Shown: piece by piece, positions 23,256 through 40,545 of the stretch | How the letters are laid out: every line of letters starts with the position of its first letter | Numbering within the stretch: position 1 is the first letter of the stretch | Source: Dryas octopetala | Taxonomy: Eukaryota > Streptophyta > Magnoliopsida > Rosales > Rosaceae | NCBI GenBank assembly: GCA_963921425.1 | Contig: OY992832.1 | Coordinates: 6,696,001 to 6,760,000, forward strand | DNA length: 64,000 bases | Direction: 5' to 3' | Position numbers and translations under genes: made by a program | Notes under the pieces: model-generated | What the model was told of the DNA's origin: nothing | Databases searched by the model: none | Seen by the model: the letters and a program-made list of their open reading frames with translations, nothing else

Positions 23256-24942
23256 ATGTCTGACCATAAAGACCTCTACTTCCAAGACCTATTTCAGTAT
23301 GAAGATCATGACCAACACCTTAATGGTGGAATGATCATGAGCATGAACAACAACCAAAAGCTTCTTCCAGTGTCCAGTTCATCACCATCAGCTTACAGTC
23401 TACAAGGGTTTGATCCTTCATACATGAACACCAGCTTCACAGAGTGTTTGAAAGGGCCTATGGACTATAATTCACTTGCAACGGCTTTTGGCTTGTCATC
23501 TTCAACCTCTGATGTTCATGATCAAGTATTTTCGTCCATTAATGAAGGCAACAACCAAAACCCTAGTAGTGTTGATCATCATCTTAAATATTTAGGCGGC
23601 AGCAGTGGTGGTACTGGTGGCGAAACTACTCCTGTGACGCCAAACTCTTCGGTATCTTCTTCTTCAACTGAGGCTTGTGCTGAAGAGGACTCGAGCAAGA
23701 GTAAGAGAGATAGGCCAAAAGGGTCATCGGAAGATGGAGGAGATCAGAGCTCTAAGAAAGTCATGTAAGTTTAAAATGAATAAATCGATCTTAATTAATT
23801 AATTGTTCAGCATTAATCATATGTAGTGTGTACATGATCTTCTTGAGATGATGACATGCATGAATAATATCTAAATAGTTATATATGTTTGAAATGATCA
23901 TCAAATTAAACAGGAGCAAAGCTGCAAAGAAGAAAGGAGAGAAAAAGCAAAGAGAGCCGCGATTTGCGTTCATGACCAAGAGTGAGGTTGATCATCTAGA
24001 AGATGGATACCGATGGAGAAAATATGGGCAGAAGGCTGTGAAAAATAGTCCATATCCAAGGTAATTAATTAATTAATTAATTTGGAGTTTGGACACACAT
24101 AAGGGGTGTAATTCTAGCTCATTTCTTTGTTTGCACTTAAAAGAACCCACCAAGAAATTAAATAGTCCTTGATCAGGAGATTAATTAACTCTAGTTGAAG
24201 GATTAAGCATTGATTCATTATTTTATTTTTCTTTTTCTCTAGTTGATCAAGTTGTGCCCAAAACCCAATTGTTTTAAGATCCCAATTAAGACGTACTTTA
24301 GTTTCTATCAATTGCGCGCCTTGCTAGAAGATAAATGCGACCAAATTAATTAAACAATAATTAAACAATAAAACCCAATATTTGATTAAGATTCCAGCCA
24401 GCATGATTTTGATTTGTTTGCCGTTTTCTCGTTTAATTTGTGCTCCGGATCTTTCTTGGTAGCTAGTAATAAAAAGGAAAAAGTAGTTTGATTTGAGCAC
24501 GACTCTAAAAGGTGTACGTGTTGTTGAGCAATGCAGAAGCTACTACCGATGTACGACACAAAAATGCGGGGTCAAGAAACGCGTTGAGAGGTCGTTTGAG
24601 GACCCGTCCACTGTGATTACGACGTATGAAGGGCAGCACAACCACCCAATCCCCGCAACGCTCAGAGGGAATGCGGCGGCATTGTTCCCACCTTCTCTGT
24701 TGAGCACACAAACGACATCAATGGCTGCTGCTGGTCCAAGCTTTCCTCATCATCAACAATTGCTGTTTCATCAAATGATGAGTAACCAAGGTGTAGGTGG
24801 TGCAGGTGCAGGTGCAGCCTCTCTTAATTATCACCTACAGCACTACTATCATCATCAACATCAACATCAACTACCTGCTGCGGATCACTTTGGATTTCTG
24901 CAGGACGTGGTTCCCTCCATGTTCCTCAAACAAGAGCCATGA
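23256..24942 (+). CDS. WRKY71: WRKY transcription factor, group IIc (WRKY71/WRKY28/WRKY8 type)
   Basis: Three exons, 23256-23764, 23914-24060 and 24537-24942, give 353 residues. The N-terminal half is low-complexity and Ser/Asn-rich, with the family's early block [22 protein letters not shown] basic stretch ([13 protein letters not shown], 172-184) is the likely nuclear signal. The single WRKY domain has WRKYGQK at 204-210, then zinc ligands Cys224 and Cys229 (C-X4-C) and, after 23 residues, His253 and His255. The second intron cuts the Arg codon of PYPR/SYYR, the R-type position of this group. The C-terminus is His/Gln-rich and ends [13 protein letters not shown], the tail seen in WRKY28-like proteins. 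It binds W-boxes in nuclear promoters; relatives act in shoot branching, flowering and stress. It looks co-orthologous to the Arabidopsis trio. TPK to the left and RWA to the right support this. Confidence 0.95.
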
Positions 24943-25809
24943 TCTCTCTCCAGCTCTCTCTCTGATTAATGTAGATATGATTAATTATTAGCTTACAGAT
25001 TTCTTCATGACTTCTGATAGATCCTCGATCTTTTTAATTAGAGTACTTGTGGGGTCCTTAGCTTCAACCATTGACATAGACCTATATATATATCAGAGTT
25101 CGAATCTCACTCCCTCTTCCCAAAGAGGTTTTAGACTCTCCTTAATTTATACAGCAAATTAAAGGGTTCACTAATTATGATGTTCTAACATCTAGAGGAG
25201 TGAGATTTTTTTTTTTTTTGGGTGATTTGAAGGTAATTTGCTGGCTCGAACTGCTATATTGCTAGGGGAAGTACTGGTTTTGTAAGATGAGTTTAATATA
25301 TATAAGATCGACGATTGGTTGCATGCTTGTACTAATTACTATAAAAAGCAATGCAATTGATTCCTTGCATGCATGCATTCATGGTGGGATTTTAAATTAA
25401 GATGAGTTTAATATATAGTAGGGTTATATATGATCTCTACGTACAACTTCTATATATCCATTTTTTAATAATATCTAGTAGCTAGTGATGATGATCTCTA
25501 CAAGTTGTATATATATTCATGATTTTATAGGGAATCAATGAGTCCTTTCATTACATTAATATTGCAAGTAGAATGTTTTTGTTTTTTTTTATATTTTTAT
25601 TAATGGTGCTATACATTTGACATGCAGTTGCTCGCTAGCTAAAATGATTTTCATTTTGAGCATATATGAGACTTTATTTTCATGGGCCTAAGGCAATTTT
25701 AATGTTGTGCACAAAAACTCTTGGTATAGTTAGCAGCCTAGTAGGCTAGTACGTACATACTCAGATAAAGGCCCTTTTCTTAAATACCTAACAGGCCGGC
25801 TAAAAAATG

Positions 25810-25852
<43 letters not shown>

Positions 25853-25961
25853 CTAGAAAGGTGAGCCCATGGAGGCCTCAGCTCTGCCGGGAGCATCAAG
25901 TAATTAATAAGCTAATTAAACAGAGTATATATGCACCCTGAACAATCGATAACCTCAGACC
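24943..25961. other. 3' UTR and intergenic DNA
   Basis: The WRKY 3' UTR, then AT-rich DNA. A short tRNA-like B-box match (GAGTTCGAATCTC near 25097) has no partner box. A (TA)n run is listed separately. Confidence 0.45.
25810..25851. repeat. (TA)n microsatellite
   Basis: About 21 uninterrupted TA units. Confidence 0.9.
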
Positions 25962-26602
25962 TGTTGGAAATTTCATATTAATATATAAAATTTAACATGA
26001 ATAAGAAAATTGCAATGATCCCATTTCAAAGGAAAGGATATGTTTTCTTTGAATAACATACGTTAAAAGATGCCAATTGCATCACTTGGTGAAGAGACGT
26101 CATTGCATACCCAATCCACATGTATGAGAAATGTATTGTTTGTAAATGTTGTGTCTGTTAAATTTAAAAGGTGCAATTTATTTTAACAGGTGTAGTTTTT
26201 CTTAATTGACACTTTGTCTTCTATATAAAAGCCACAAGGTCATTGTCATTATATCTTGAGTCTTGTACCCTCCTCCATGTTAAGAGTCAATTTCTAGTGA
26301 GAGTTCAAACACTATCTTGGTTCGCTGGAGTCTTGTGATTTGAAGTGCTACTATCACAAGAACGTGGTCGTTGTATCCTAAGAGACGAGCGCCGATTGAC
26401 CGTAACATTAGTGGGCGGGCGTAATTCATCTTGAGGACATAGTGTCAAACACTAGCTTCGATCAGATTTGGAAGTTCTTCTAACATTTTTCTTCTTTTAT
26501 TTTATTTTGATTGTGGTCTTAAGTTTGCATTAAATTTTATATTTAATGTGTACTTTTTTATTATTAAATAAATATAGCAAATAAACCCAAATTTTTCCAA
26601 CA
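25962..26602. mobile_element. Solo LTR of an LTR retrotransposon
   Basis: A 641 bp block starts TGTTGG and ends CCAACA, a 6 bp terminal inverted repeat of the TG...CA type. It is flanked by GACC on both sides (25958-25961, 26603-26606). Inside is a TATA-like box (CTATATAAAAGCC near 26221) in the place expected for an LTR promoter. No internal retroelement region adjoins it, so it is a solo LTR left by recombination. Size and ends suit a Ty1/copia member, but the superfamily cannot be proved from the LTR alone. A fossil; the four-base duplication is intact. Confidence 0.75.
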
Positions 26603-26606
26603 GACC

Positions 26607-27565
26607 AATCAATCGAATATTTTAATAGGTAATCGATCGAACGCTACTTCTCTTCTCGATCTGCTCAGTTTTGGCTTTAGGGGGTCATGTGCTTGAAGAA
26701 TTAGGTCAGCAGATATCATTTGAAAAATTATTCTTCAATTCTTTTATGATCACTAATGTACTCTTATAGAACAAAGAAAAGTAGTTTATTCTGGCCGTCC
26801 AGCACAAGAATAATTAAGCTCATGTTAAACTTAAGTACCTCCTAATCTCCTATATATACAAACAACTTCGATCCTTGCTTATTCAAGTCTACCTATCATG
26901 GAGAGATATAACATGCACCCATGAAATGGTTGGGTTGGAGATTCTTGATTAATTTGGTATATGTTGATGTTAGTAAAAGGGATAAAGAAAAAAATCAAAT
27001 TAATTCACTGGATCTCTAATTAAGAATCAGTAATTAGATCAATGGGGTTTGCACATATGATCCCAATTGCATGAGAAGCTCTTTGAGTCTTTGAGTCTTA
27101 GTTTGTACATATTTCAGTCTTCTTGAGAAACAGCAGCTAAGCCAATTTCAAATATAGCAGATAATCTAAACCTTTCAAGTAGTCTTCGATGAACTTCAAG
27201 GTATATACCTGCATTTGATAGAATTAATGTCCAAAATATTGTGAAAGGTGTACATCTTTTATAATTTCAAAGAATGAGTTGCTACATATTTGTCCCTTCT
27301 GTTGAGCAATTGTGAAGGTGTGATGACCAAATTATCATGCTATTCAATTGCAGTTACCAAAACACTCTCAAAGCACATAAATTTAATACTTAAGCATGAA
27401 TTAATTTGTCCCTTCTAGCTAGGAAGCTAAGCAAGTAACCAGCACTTATCCCCAAAATTGTTAAACAAAATCTAAGTAGGTGGCTTGGTTCCTTAATATG
27501 CACTTCTACGTACCCAAATCTGATGCTGGTGGGCTCCCTGCAATACAGCCACACCACAACTCAAT

Positions 27566-27655
<90 letters not shown>

Positions 27656-28700
27656 GGCAGAAGTCATAATCTCAATTGCCAATTGGTATTAATTAATTAA
27701 TTGCTTAATTATGACTAATTAACATACAATATTTCTGCCACCATTATTGGCGCCATTAATATAAACCAAGTTTTATAACCAACCGCTATAATCCTTCGTG
27801 CCATCGACTCTTTCTTTCCAACCAATTACTAGCTAGTCATAGTGCGCAACCTCACCCTAATAAGCACAAAAACTTATTAATTAGTACCCCAAATTTGGCT
27901 TAATTTTTGTTCAACTTTCAATTAAGCACAAATTAAAACTAATTTCCCTTTAAAGGTGAGACATTTAACCATATTACTGTTTGTTTCTACAGAAATAAGA
28001 TTTATACAATTATACCTCTAAAACTTTATTTGGAAATCAAAAAAAAAAAAAACTGAAAGGTGTACATACATCATCATAAAATATGTAACAAAAAACTTTC
28101 TCACGAGTGTATATATATATATGTATTTTGTCGATCTCTCTTATTATATATTAAATTACGAAGAAATAGACACTACTTTTTATATATGGGTGACAATGTT
28201 GGAGAAAAAAATTAGATATATAGATATATAGATGAGGTATAAAATATTCCCAAGTTTATTTTCATATATAGTGAAAGATCTGGTTAAGATGTAGTCAACA
28301 GTAACATTACTGACAGGTAAATAAGAAATGAATCAAATTAATAATGGATAGGAATTTAATAGTTTAGATTAGTCCTAAGCAAATCCCAAGAAGAACCTGA
28401 AAATTACTAACTTAATAATATGTTTAATTTTGTTCAAGTCACTCTCTGTCATGTACTGAAAGAAAACAAAAGGACAACCACAACCAAACCACACAACGAC
28501 CATCAACAACCGCTGAGGAAAGAAACCCAGTGGAGAGGGACGTACCTTCCGACATTTTCTTTATTCTTCAAGCAACAGCCTAAAACGACCGCGTTTTCTT
28601 CTTCTTCTTTCTATTCTTAATCCTCGATCTTCAGCTAGGGTTTCAATATTTATGTCCAATGTCCTATAGACTACTCACTCTCTGAACTCCTTCCACTAGG
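26607..28700. other. Intergenic DNA and leader of the RWA gene
   Basis: AT-rich, no gene seen up to about 28400. From about 28580 the sequence looks like a promoter and leader. It carries the dyad AAAACGACCGCGTTTT (28582-28597), a CTT-rich stretch and a possible 5' UTR intron (donor CTAG/GTACTT near 28700, acceptor near 28773). Confidence 0.45.
27570..27652 (+). repeat. (GA)n microsatellite
   Basis: About 41 uninterrupted GA units, long enough to be polymorphic. The Arg-Glu frame across it is an artefact. Confidence 0.95.
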
Positions 28701-28805
28701 TACTTCTCTGCTCGATCTACGTCTCGTATTTTCGGATTCTACTGTCTCTTGTTCATTTTCGTTTGGATTTTGTAGTTTGGAGCAGATTTGAGTGATCGAA
28801 AGAAA

Positions 28806-33786
<4,981 letters not shown>

Positions 33787-34904
33787 CCAGTAAGCACCTT
33801 TCTGCTATATGCTAGTCTTTCTTTGTTTTCTTCTTCTTCTTGTCTCTCTCTCTCTCTAATGATTTAGGAAGATTCTAATGATGCTTGCATCTTACATGAT
33901 GTGCAGAGCTTTTTCAGAAGTTTCTGAACTTAATTGTAATGGTCGTAGTTTGCATTTACTGTTACAGGCTTAACAAATCAAGACCCAAAAAGAGGGTTAT
34001 ATAGATGTTTCCTGTTGGATGTGCAAATATAGAGATAATTAAATAAGGGAGTTGGCAGATGTTGATTGCAAACATAGCCTGCAAAGCTACTGGTTCCTAC
34101 AGTTTTCAAGGAGAAAGGAACTCTATTGCTGTGTGAAAGCTGAATAGGATGTTAAATTGGCCTTGGAATGTTTGGCTGGGGACAGGAAGCAGGAAGCAGG
34201 AAGCAATAGAGAAAGGAATTCTCTGGAACTATTGTGGATTGCCGTGTATCTTCCTTTTCTTTTACCCCCATTTTTGTTAAATCATTGAAGAAAATGTAGA
34301 TCCCTGTGACATAGATTTGTTGTTTGGTATAAATCAAGTTCAATATTCATGAGTTACAAGATGTCGCGATCTGTTTTTTGGGCCAATGGTCCATGGATGG
34401 AGAACATATTCGAATCTGTATATTCAATTGGAAAGAAAAAGTTGAGATTTCCATTATGTTATGGCTCAATTTAGTTCTAAATTTTTGGGAGGGAGTTAAA
34501 CGTACAGGTATCTTTTGCCATCTACTCATGGTGACAAATGTTCCAATTTGTTATATCACACTTTCCATGCGACCATATGAGCACCAAAATACAGATTGTA
34601 AGTTATAACAAATAAGGATGCTTATCGATTAAAACTGGACTATTTAAGAGAATATTTCATCCAATTTTATTGCAATCAGCTTTTGGTTTTTTTTTTTTAT
34701 CCTTAAAAACCGATGACTTGATCCCTTAATAGCAAAGTAGTGCAAACACACTAATCTCTCGCCCTAAAAAATACCTTTAAAATTGTATACGTGTTATAAT
34801 CTAAGTAGATTGGTAATATATATCACATGGTGTTACGGTTACGTACAAAAATTTCTCAATAGAGTGCCCACTACTCACTAATCACTTGTAATTTAGTAAA
34901 GCCA
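33787..34904. other. 3' UTR of RWA and intergenic DNA
   Basis: The 3' UTR is probably spliced once or runs to about 34300. Nothing else is recognised before the duplicated segment. Confidence 0.4.
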
Positions 34905-35840
34905 TAACTCCAATAATTTGCAGATATTTTTTAGTGTCCATTGAAATATCGAAGATAATAGTATAAGGGTAGGAAGGGCATGATCTTGACTTGTAACTGT
35001 GACAAAATAAATACTGAGATTGAATTGCAATCCAAAATCAATATACAGGTCAGACTGTCAGAGAATAAATAAGGTCATGACTGAAGTTTATTAGTCTTAG
35101 ATTCAAAATTTGAAGGAAAAAAAATGTCTCTACGGCAATGGCTCTCAAATCACACATATCACCTTTACATCCTAAATGTTGTGAGATTTTGCCTCGAGAG
35201 CTTAAATTTCTATATTTTCTGGAAGCAAGTTGTTAGAGTGGTTAATCAACACCTACTTCATCCCCTCCATAGTTGGTTGAAAAAAATTATTGTACGTGAT
35301 TATATAACAATAGATCTTTCATACACACTTTGTATCAAACTTCTAAGACTTTATTAGAAAACACCATCGGAACCCACACAAACCGACTCAAATGTAAACT
35401 CAAATGTCCAAAATTCAAACTCCTGTAACCCCAAGATTGTCCTCATACCCAAAATAAGGGCAGTTACCCCAGCTTCTCCCATGTATAAAATGCTTTCTAT
35501 ACACATGCACCTCATGGGGCCCAGCAATTGAGTTGTGGCTATCTCCTTCTTTAATGATCTCATCAGACACCTGAGAAGACGTTGAATCGTGTATCAAACA
35601 AAGAGAAGTGATTCAATTCAGGCCGTCTTATTCATTTATTCATTTATGATTTTTATATTAATTTTTTGCAATTGTTGAGAGGGCACAGACTAAGGTCTAT
35701 TGGCTGTATATAATCTAGAAAACAGTGAATTGGAAGTATTGGACAAACCCATGCAATATACTCCAAAATATTGAGTCTCTTTCATTTGGTGCTATATGAG
35801 ACCACAGCTCACACTCTGTGAACTGAAATAAGACCCTCTC
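34905..35840. other. Non-coding left part of unit 1
   Basis: Shared with 40546-41340 of unit 2. Open frames on the minus strand (35354-35597) are not preserved in unit 2 because of its small deletions, so they are unlikely to be genes. The permease leader begins near 35770 and carries a short CT/C tract. Confidence 0.5.
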
Positions 35841-35891
35841 TCTCTCTCTCCCCCCCCCCCTCCATCATTTGAGAGTTTCTTCACCATTGAC

Positions 35892-37792
35892 ATGGGAGAA
35901 ACTCATCAGCTCAAAACAGACATGGGGGAAGCTCAAAAACTGCAACTCAACATCATGGGTATGTCACTTGTTCATTTACTGATTACTGGCTTTTAAAAAA
36001 TAAAAAAATTAATGCAAATAAGTCTATTTTTATGCAATCTTGTCAGAGTATAGCAACTGATATATGCTTAATATTGCTGGGAGAAGTGAATTCTTTTCTT
36101 ATGAGTTATGAGAGTCATAAAACTTACATGAGGAGGTGGAGGGAGAATTCTGAAGAATCCCAACTTTATTAAATTATTAATATCATAGTATAGCAAATGA
36201 TGAAAAGCTATGCAGCAGAAGTGTGATGCATAGAGTAGTGCACAAAGCTGTCATTGAGGAAAAATCTCATTGCCTACACCCTACTTGCATGCTTGGATAT
36301 GATGAAATCCATGAAAGGTGATGTGTGCCTAATTAAGTAAATCCTTAATGACAAAATTTAATTAAAAAGAGGGGAGGCCAGAAAAGGAATCCCAATTAAG
36401 TTTTCCAAGCAAAAGACAATGGTTGGGTACTTATTCATCTTAATATCTTATGAATCACTGAATGAAGCAATGGCCAAGACAGAATTTTATGTGCAGACTT
36501 TTTCTCAGATCAGATAGCTGGTAAAGCATTGCAGGCAGCACTTACAAGCAAAGCACTATCTTTTCTTGATAAATATAAGCAAAGCACTACTTAGTTCAAG
36601 AAAGGGGTCAGTTTTATAGATGATCAATTCATAAGTTCCAATATTGATCATTGTTGTACATTTGTTCTTGTCAGTTGAGGAAGAAAATGAAGCAAACTTC
36701 CCGGAGTGTAAAGATGTTCCAGACCAGCGCAGAAGTGTTAACTGGTGGCTGAGAATGGCCATTTATACACTCTTTGTGATCGCTGGCCAGTCAGTTGCAA
36801 CACTCTTGGGAAGATTGTACTATGACAAAGGGGGCAAAAGCAAATGGATGGGAACACTAGTACAACTTGCTGGCTTTCCAATCCTCCTTCCCTACTATTT
36901 TATCCCATCAAGCAGAAATCCAACCACAAATAGTACTATCCCATCAAAACCACCTTCCACCTTAATTCTTGCATCACTTTATGTCTCTCTTGGCCTCCTA
37001 ATATCGGCAGACTGCTTCATGTATTCTGTAGGACTATTTTACCTCCCTGTATCTACTTATTCCCTCATTTGTGCATCCCAATTGGCCTTCAATGCATTTT
37101 TCTCCTCCTTCCTCAACTCTCAAAAATTCACTTCTTACATTGTCAATGCACTAGTCCTCCTCACCATCTCCTCCACCCTCCTTGTGTTTCAAGGCAATGA
37201 CTCTGCAGACGACCCAACTGGAGGCTCCAAAAGAAAGTATGCAATTGGGTTCATATGCACCGTTGGGGCATCAGCCGGACATGGAATGATTCTTTCTCTT
37301 ACACAGTTTGCTTTCAGAAAGATTATAAGAAGGGAAACATTTACAGTGATCATGGATATGATAGTGTATCAATCAATAGTTGCAACCTTTGCTACCTTGG
37401 TGGGACTTTTCGCTAGTGGAGAGTGGAAGGATTTGAAGAAAGAGATGGAGGAGTTTGAATTGGGGAAGATATCCTACGTAATGAATTTAACATGGACAGC
37501 TATAGTATGGCAGCTTTTTGCTATTGGCTCAGTAGGATTGATTTTTGAGGCATCTTCCCTCTTCTCCAATGCCATCAGTGTTTTGGGTTTGCCTGTTGTT
37601 CCAGTTCTAGCTGTGATCTTCTTCCATGACAAAATGGATGGAATAAAGGTAGTGGCTATGGTTTTGGCCATTTGGGGTTTTGTTTCATATGTTTATCAGC
37701 ACTACCTCGATGATCGCAAGTCCAAGACTCGGAGTCAAAATGCTAATGATCAAGTTTCTAAAGCTTTTCCACTGGAAAACATTAATGGTTGA
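35892..37792 (+). CDS. PUP: Purine permease A (duplicate unit 1)
   Basis: Two exons, 35892-35958 and 36675-37792, give 394 residues. Exon 1 encodes MGETHQLKTDMGEAQKLQLN and joins in phase to VEEENEANFPEC. About ten membrane helices follow, with plant PUP signatures: WWLRMAIYTLFVIAGQS, GRLYYDKGGKSKWM, LPVSTYSLICASQLAFNAFF, SYIVNALVLLTISS and DGIKVVAMVLAIWGF. PUPs are plasma-membrane or tonoplast H+-coupled importers of adenine, cytokinins and some alkaloids; the substrate here is not predictable. Against permease B about ten residues differ. In the block GASAGYGL, usual in the family and kept in the other two copies here, this one has GASAGHGM. A CT/C tract lies in the leader. The closest Arabidopsis relatives are the chromosome 4 PUP cluster. 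Confidence 0.93.
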
Positions 37793-37984
37793 ATAATAGT
37801 CAGGGCTTCTGTATATCGATCTGAGACTAGTTTAACACAAAAGAAGAATTACTAGCTTTCTAAGTTTCTAGCTACCATCCACGTTGTGAGCTCTAATTCT
37901 GATCTCTAAGAAGCAGAGAGAGTTTTTTATTTTATTTTATTTTATTTTTGAATAAACAAAACAATATTTATATAAACAAAAATG

Positions 37985-38374
37985 TTTCGAAACTAAACAG
38001 TTAGTAAGATAATACAGTGCGAACTATTTTGTTAGGCCTACTACAAAATGTAATCTCATGATTCAAACTATTTATAGTTTAGGTCTTCATTCAAAAATCA
38101 ACCTTACAAAAAATCAACCAAATCAGAAATTATTTAGTCATTCAATTATTATTACAATGATTTCATGTTTTATTGAAAAATTTGTGTTCGTTCATTTACA
38201 TGAACACAATTAGCTTATTAATAGTTGGTTAAATGATTTCTGATTTGGTTGATTTTTTGCAAGAATAATCTTTGAATGGGAACTTAAATAATAAATGATT
38301 CGGATCATGAGATTACATTGCGTAGTGGACTCAAAATGATGATTAGTGTCGTATTATCTTACTAACTAATTAAG
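37985..38374. mobile_element. MITE, family copy 2
   Basis: The ends GAAACTAAACAGTTAGTAAG and CTTACTAACTAATTAAG are inverted relatives. Inner blocks CAACCAAATCAGAAAT and ATTTCTGATTTGGTTG are also inverted. It is the same family as 22447-22841. It is present at the same place in unit 2, so it predates the duplication. Confidence 0.65.
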
Positions 38375-38404
38375 ATAAAAATCATAAAATTAAGTGAAAT
38401 TATA

Positions 38405-38517
38405 GAAATTTTTATGTGATGAAATATAAAAATATAGGTATCATATTGTTATATCCTGTTGTAGAAAAGTTTCTCACATGACATATATGCTTTTATATTT
38501 TATTATATAAAAATTTC
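38405..38517. mobile_element. Small MITE with 27 bp inverted ends
   Basis: The left arm 38405-38431 and right arm 38491-38517 (starting GAAATTTTTAT and its complement) pair with few mismatches. Its twin is at 45010-45124, and a relative lacking a clear right arm starts at 51125. Confidence 0.6.
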
Positions 38518-38829
38518 TCAAATTTCAAAACATAAATTGTCTTTCGAATGTCAAGTTAGTCCATAAGTCTATTGTAAGGTTTCAATCGAAAAACATTGAT
38601 ATTAAAAGAACAAAATTTCACAAAAAAAAAAAAAAAAGAGAGTAGAAAATAGCTACATTTCCCCCGGTAAAAATGTAAGTTTATTTGCTTAAGAAAACGG
38701 CGCGTTTTACTCTTTTCCTTGGGAAACTCTGCAAACTCAGTCTGTCCCTAGAGTCAGTTTCTTCCGTTGTCAGGTTTTCACCAAAGTCCTCATCTTTGAC
38801 GGAAGCAGAAGGCTCTGGATTTCCCAATT

Positions 38830-39708
38830 ATGGCCTGCAACGCCTCAATTACTATGATGATCATCACCATGCCGTTGATCGTGATCCTGATTCGTCTTCT
38901 CTACGTTTTACACCGAACCGGAAAACCCCTCAAACCCAGAGGCTCAGCCGGTTCAGCTCCACCACCACCCCTCAGTACCCTCATCGTTTTAGGCTCAGGG
39001 GGTCACACTGCAGAGATGATCAACCTATTGCAGGTGCTGCAAAAAGACAGATTTGCCCCCAGGTTCTACATTACTGCTGCTACTGACAACATGAGCCCTC
39101 CAGAAAGCTCGCTTGCTCGAAGAGACTGGGGACAATAGGGAAGTGACTGTGAGTTCACAGTTCATGCAGATCTATCGAAGTAGGGAAGTGGGTCAGTCTT
39201 ACATAACCTCTGTTTGGACGACTTTGATTGCTTTGGCTCATGCGCTTTGGCTAATGCTTAGAATCAGACCCCAAGTGGTATTTTTTTGCTTTTTCTTTAC
39301 TCATTTCTATTGCTTTCGAACTTTGTATATCAAATCATTGATTATCAACTCTTTTGAAATCGCAGATTCTATGCAATGGGCCTGGGACTTGTGTACCGCT
39401 TTGTGTAATTGCATTCTTATTCAAGGTTTGGATGCATTCTTAGACCCTTTTGCTTTTGGTTTTTTTTTTTTTCCATTTATTTTGGTCGATTCGGAATTTT
39501 GATTCTTAAAGTTGAAATTGGAAATGTGCAGGTTGTGGGGATTAGATGGTCATCTGTGTTTTATGTCGAGAGTATAGCAAGAGTACAAAGGCTGTCCTTG
39601 AGTGGCTTGCTTCTTTACAAGTTACGCATGGCTGATCAGTTATTTGTCCAATGGCCGCAGTTGCAGAGAAAATATCCCAGAGCTCACTATGTTGGTTGTC
39701 TCATGTAG
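38830..39708 (+). pseudogene. ALG14: ALG14 copy, frameshifted (duplicate unit 1)
   Basis: The exons 38830-39277, 39366-39425 and 39532-39708 match those of the intact copy in unit 2. One extra C in the CCC run near 39097 (unit 2 has CC) shifts the frame after DNMS, giving a stop at residue 103. The remaining two-thirds, including the helix and the C-terminal half, is otherwise well kept in the downstream frame. The gene is thus probably a young pseudogene, or the extra base is a sequencing error; the sequence cannot decide. The N-terminal membrane anchor and the LGSGGHTAEM motif remain. Confidence 0.8.
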
Positions 39709-40456
39709 TTGATTCACTTGTGCTGCTGCTGCTATGGTACTCTCACTTTCACAGTTTAGCCTCCAAGATTTTTCAATGTAATATGTTTTTGTCAAGTTTA
39801 CAATTTATTTGATTTCTTCAACTATAGTTGTCTACATGTTTAACTTTTTACTAATTGAGGAAAAGTGTGTTCTGATCCACCGATGACAGTTGGGTCAGAA
39901 CTATTGATTATGCATAACAATTGTGTTCTGATCCCAATGTGAAAAGTATTTTCCCATTTTCGAGTTCACACTTCCATTTGACTTTATAATTATTTGGTGA
40001 AGATAACCCGGATGAAATATTATAGGGATACCTTTAAGCCTTGGGTACATGATTTTGCAAGGAAAATTAAACAGAATAAGATATAATGCTAGTAGTAGAT
40101 GCATATAAATGCATTATGCTTATGTGAATGCAGTATGTGGGTACAATCTTAAAATGCCAACCTTTTAGTAATGACAAAAAGCTTGGATAACTACTGTAGG
40201 ACAAAAGAGAAACTGAAATTATAGCATCATTATTATATAATCCTTTGAATTTGATGAGCACAAGTTTGAATTGAACTTCACAGGGAAAGAAATGGCTAGT
40301 ATTTTTAATGATTAAAGATGGAACAAAAAGGTCTAGGTGAAATGCTTCCATCTCGAAACCAAAACAGGGGATGAGAAGGATCAAGAGTATTTGTAATGCT
40401 CATAAGACGTTTCTTTCCTTTGTTAATGGATCTTTAGTTGTCCATTTATTAATCGC
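39709..40456. other. Spacer between ALG14 copy and permease tail
   Basis: Non-coding, matched by 46306-47053 in unit 2. Small minus-strand frames are not supported. Confidence 0.5.
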
Positions 40457-40545
40457 TCAGCAGGTGGCCCCTTTCAGTAAAGGAATCATTGAAATTTCTC
40501 TTACATGTTTGGTTTCAGCCTTGGACTCTGAATCGTCGAGATAGA
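40457..40545 (-). pseudogene. Truncated 3' end of the opposing purine permease
   Basis: About 29 codons (LDDSESKAETKHVREISMIP and the last residues to the stop) match the end of permease C at 47054-47141, with one residue changed. At 40545 the match stops and unit 2 begins. It is therefore the junction of the tandem duplication, and the rest of the gene was not copied. A frame running on into the neighbouring DNA is fortuitous. Confidence 0.9.

Larger units (their letters stand above)
37793..38684. other. Permease A to ALG14 spacer
   Basis: Non-coding and repeated in unit 2. It carries two MITEs (listed) and ends in the ALG14 leader with the dyad AAAACGGCGCGTTTT (38694-38708). Confidence 0.6.
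34905..40545 (+). repeat. Tandem segmental duplication, unit 1
   Basis: Unit 1 starts near AAAGCCATAACTCC and ends in the truncated permease tail at GTCGAGATAG. It is closely matched along its length by 40546-47141. It holds permease A, a frameshifted ALG14 and 89 bp of the opposing permease. It lacks the 950 bp foldback element of unit 2. Compared with unit 1, unit 2 lost about 30 bp and 13 bp near 41100-41160. Confidence 0.9.

Noticed and set aside
25080-25120. tRNA- or SINE-like B box (GAGTTCGAATCTC)
   Set aside because: No A box, cloverleaf or poly-A end was found.
27480-27692. Arg-Glu repeat protein
   Set aside because: Translation of a GA microsatellite.
35354-35597. Two overlapping minus-strand frames in unit 1
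   Set aside because: The matching part of unit 2 has lost about 30 and 13 bp, which breaks both frames, so they show no sign of selection.
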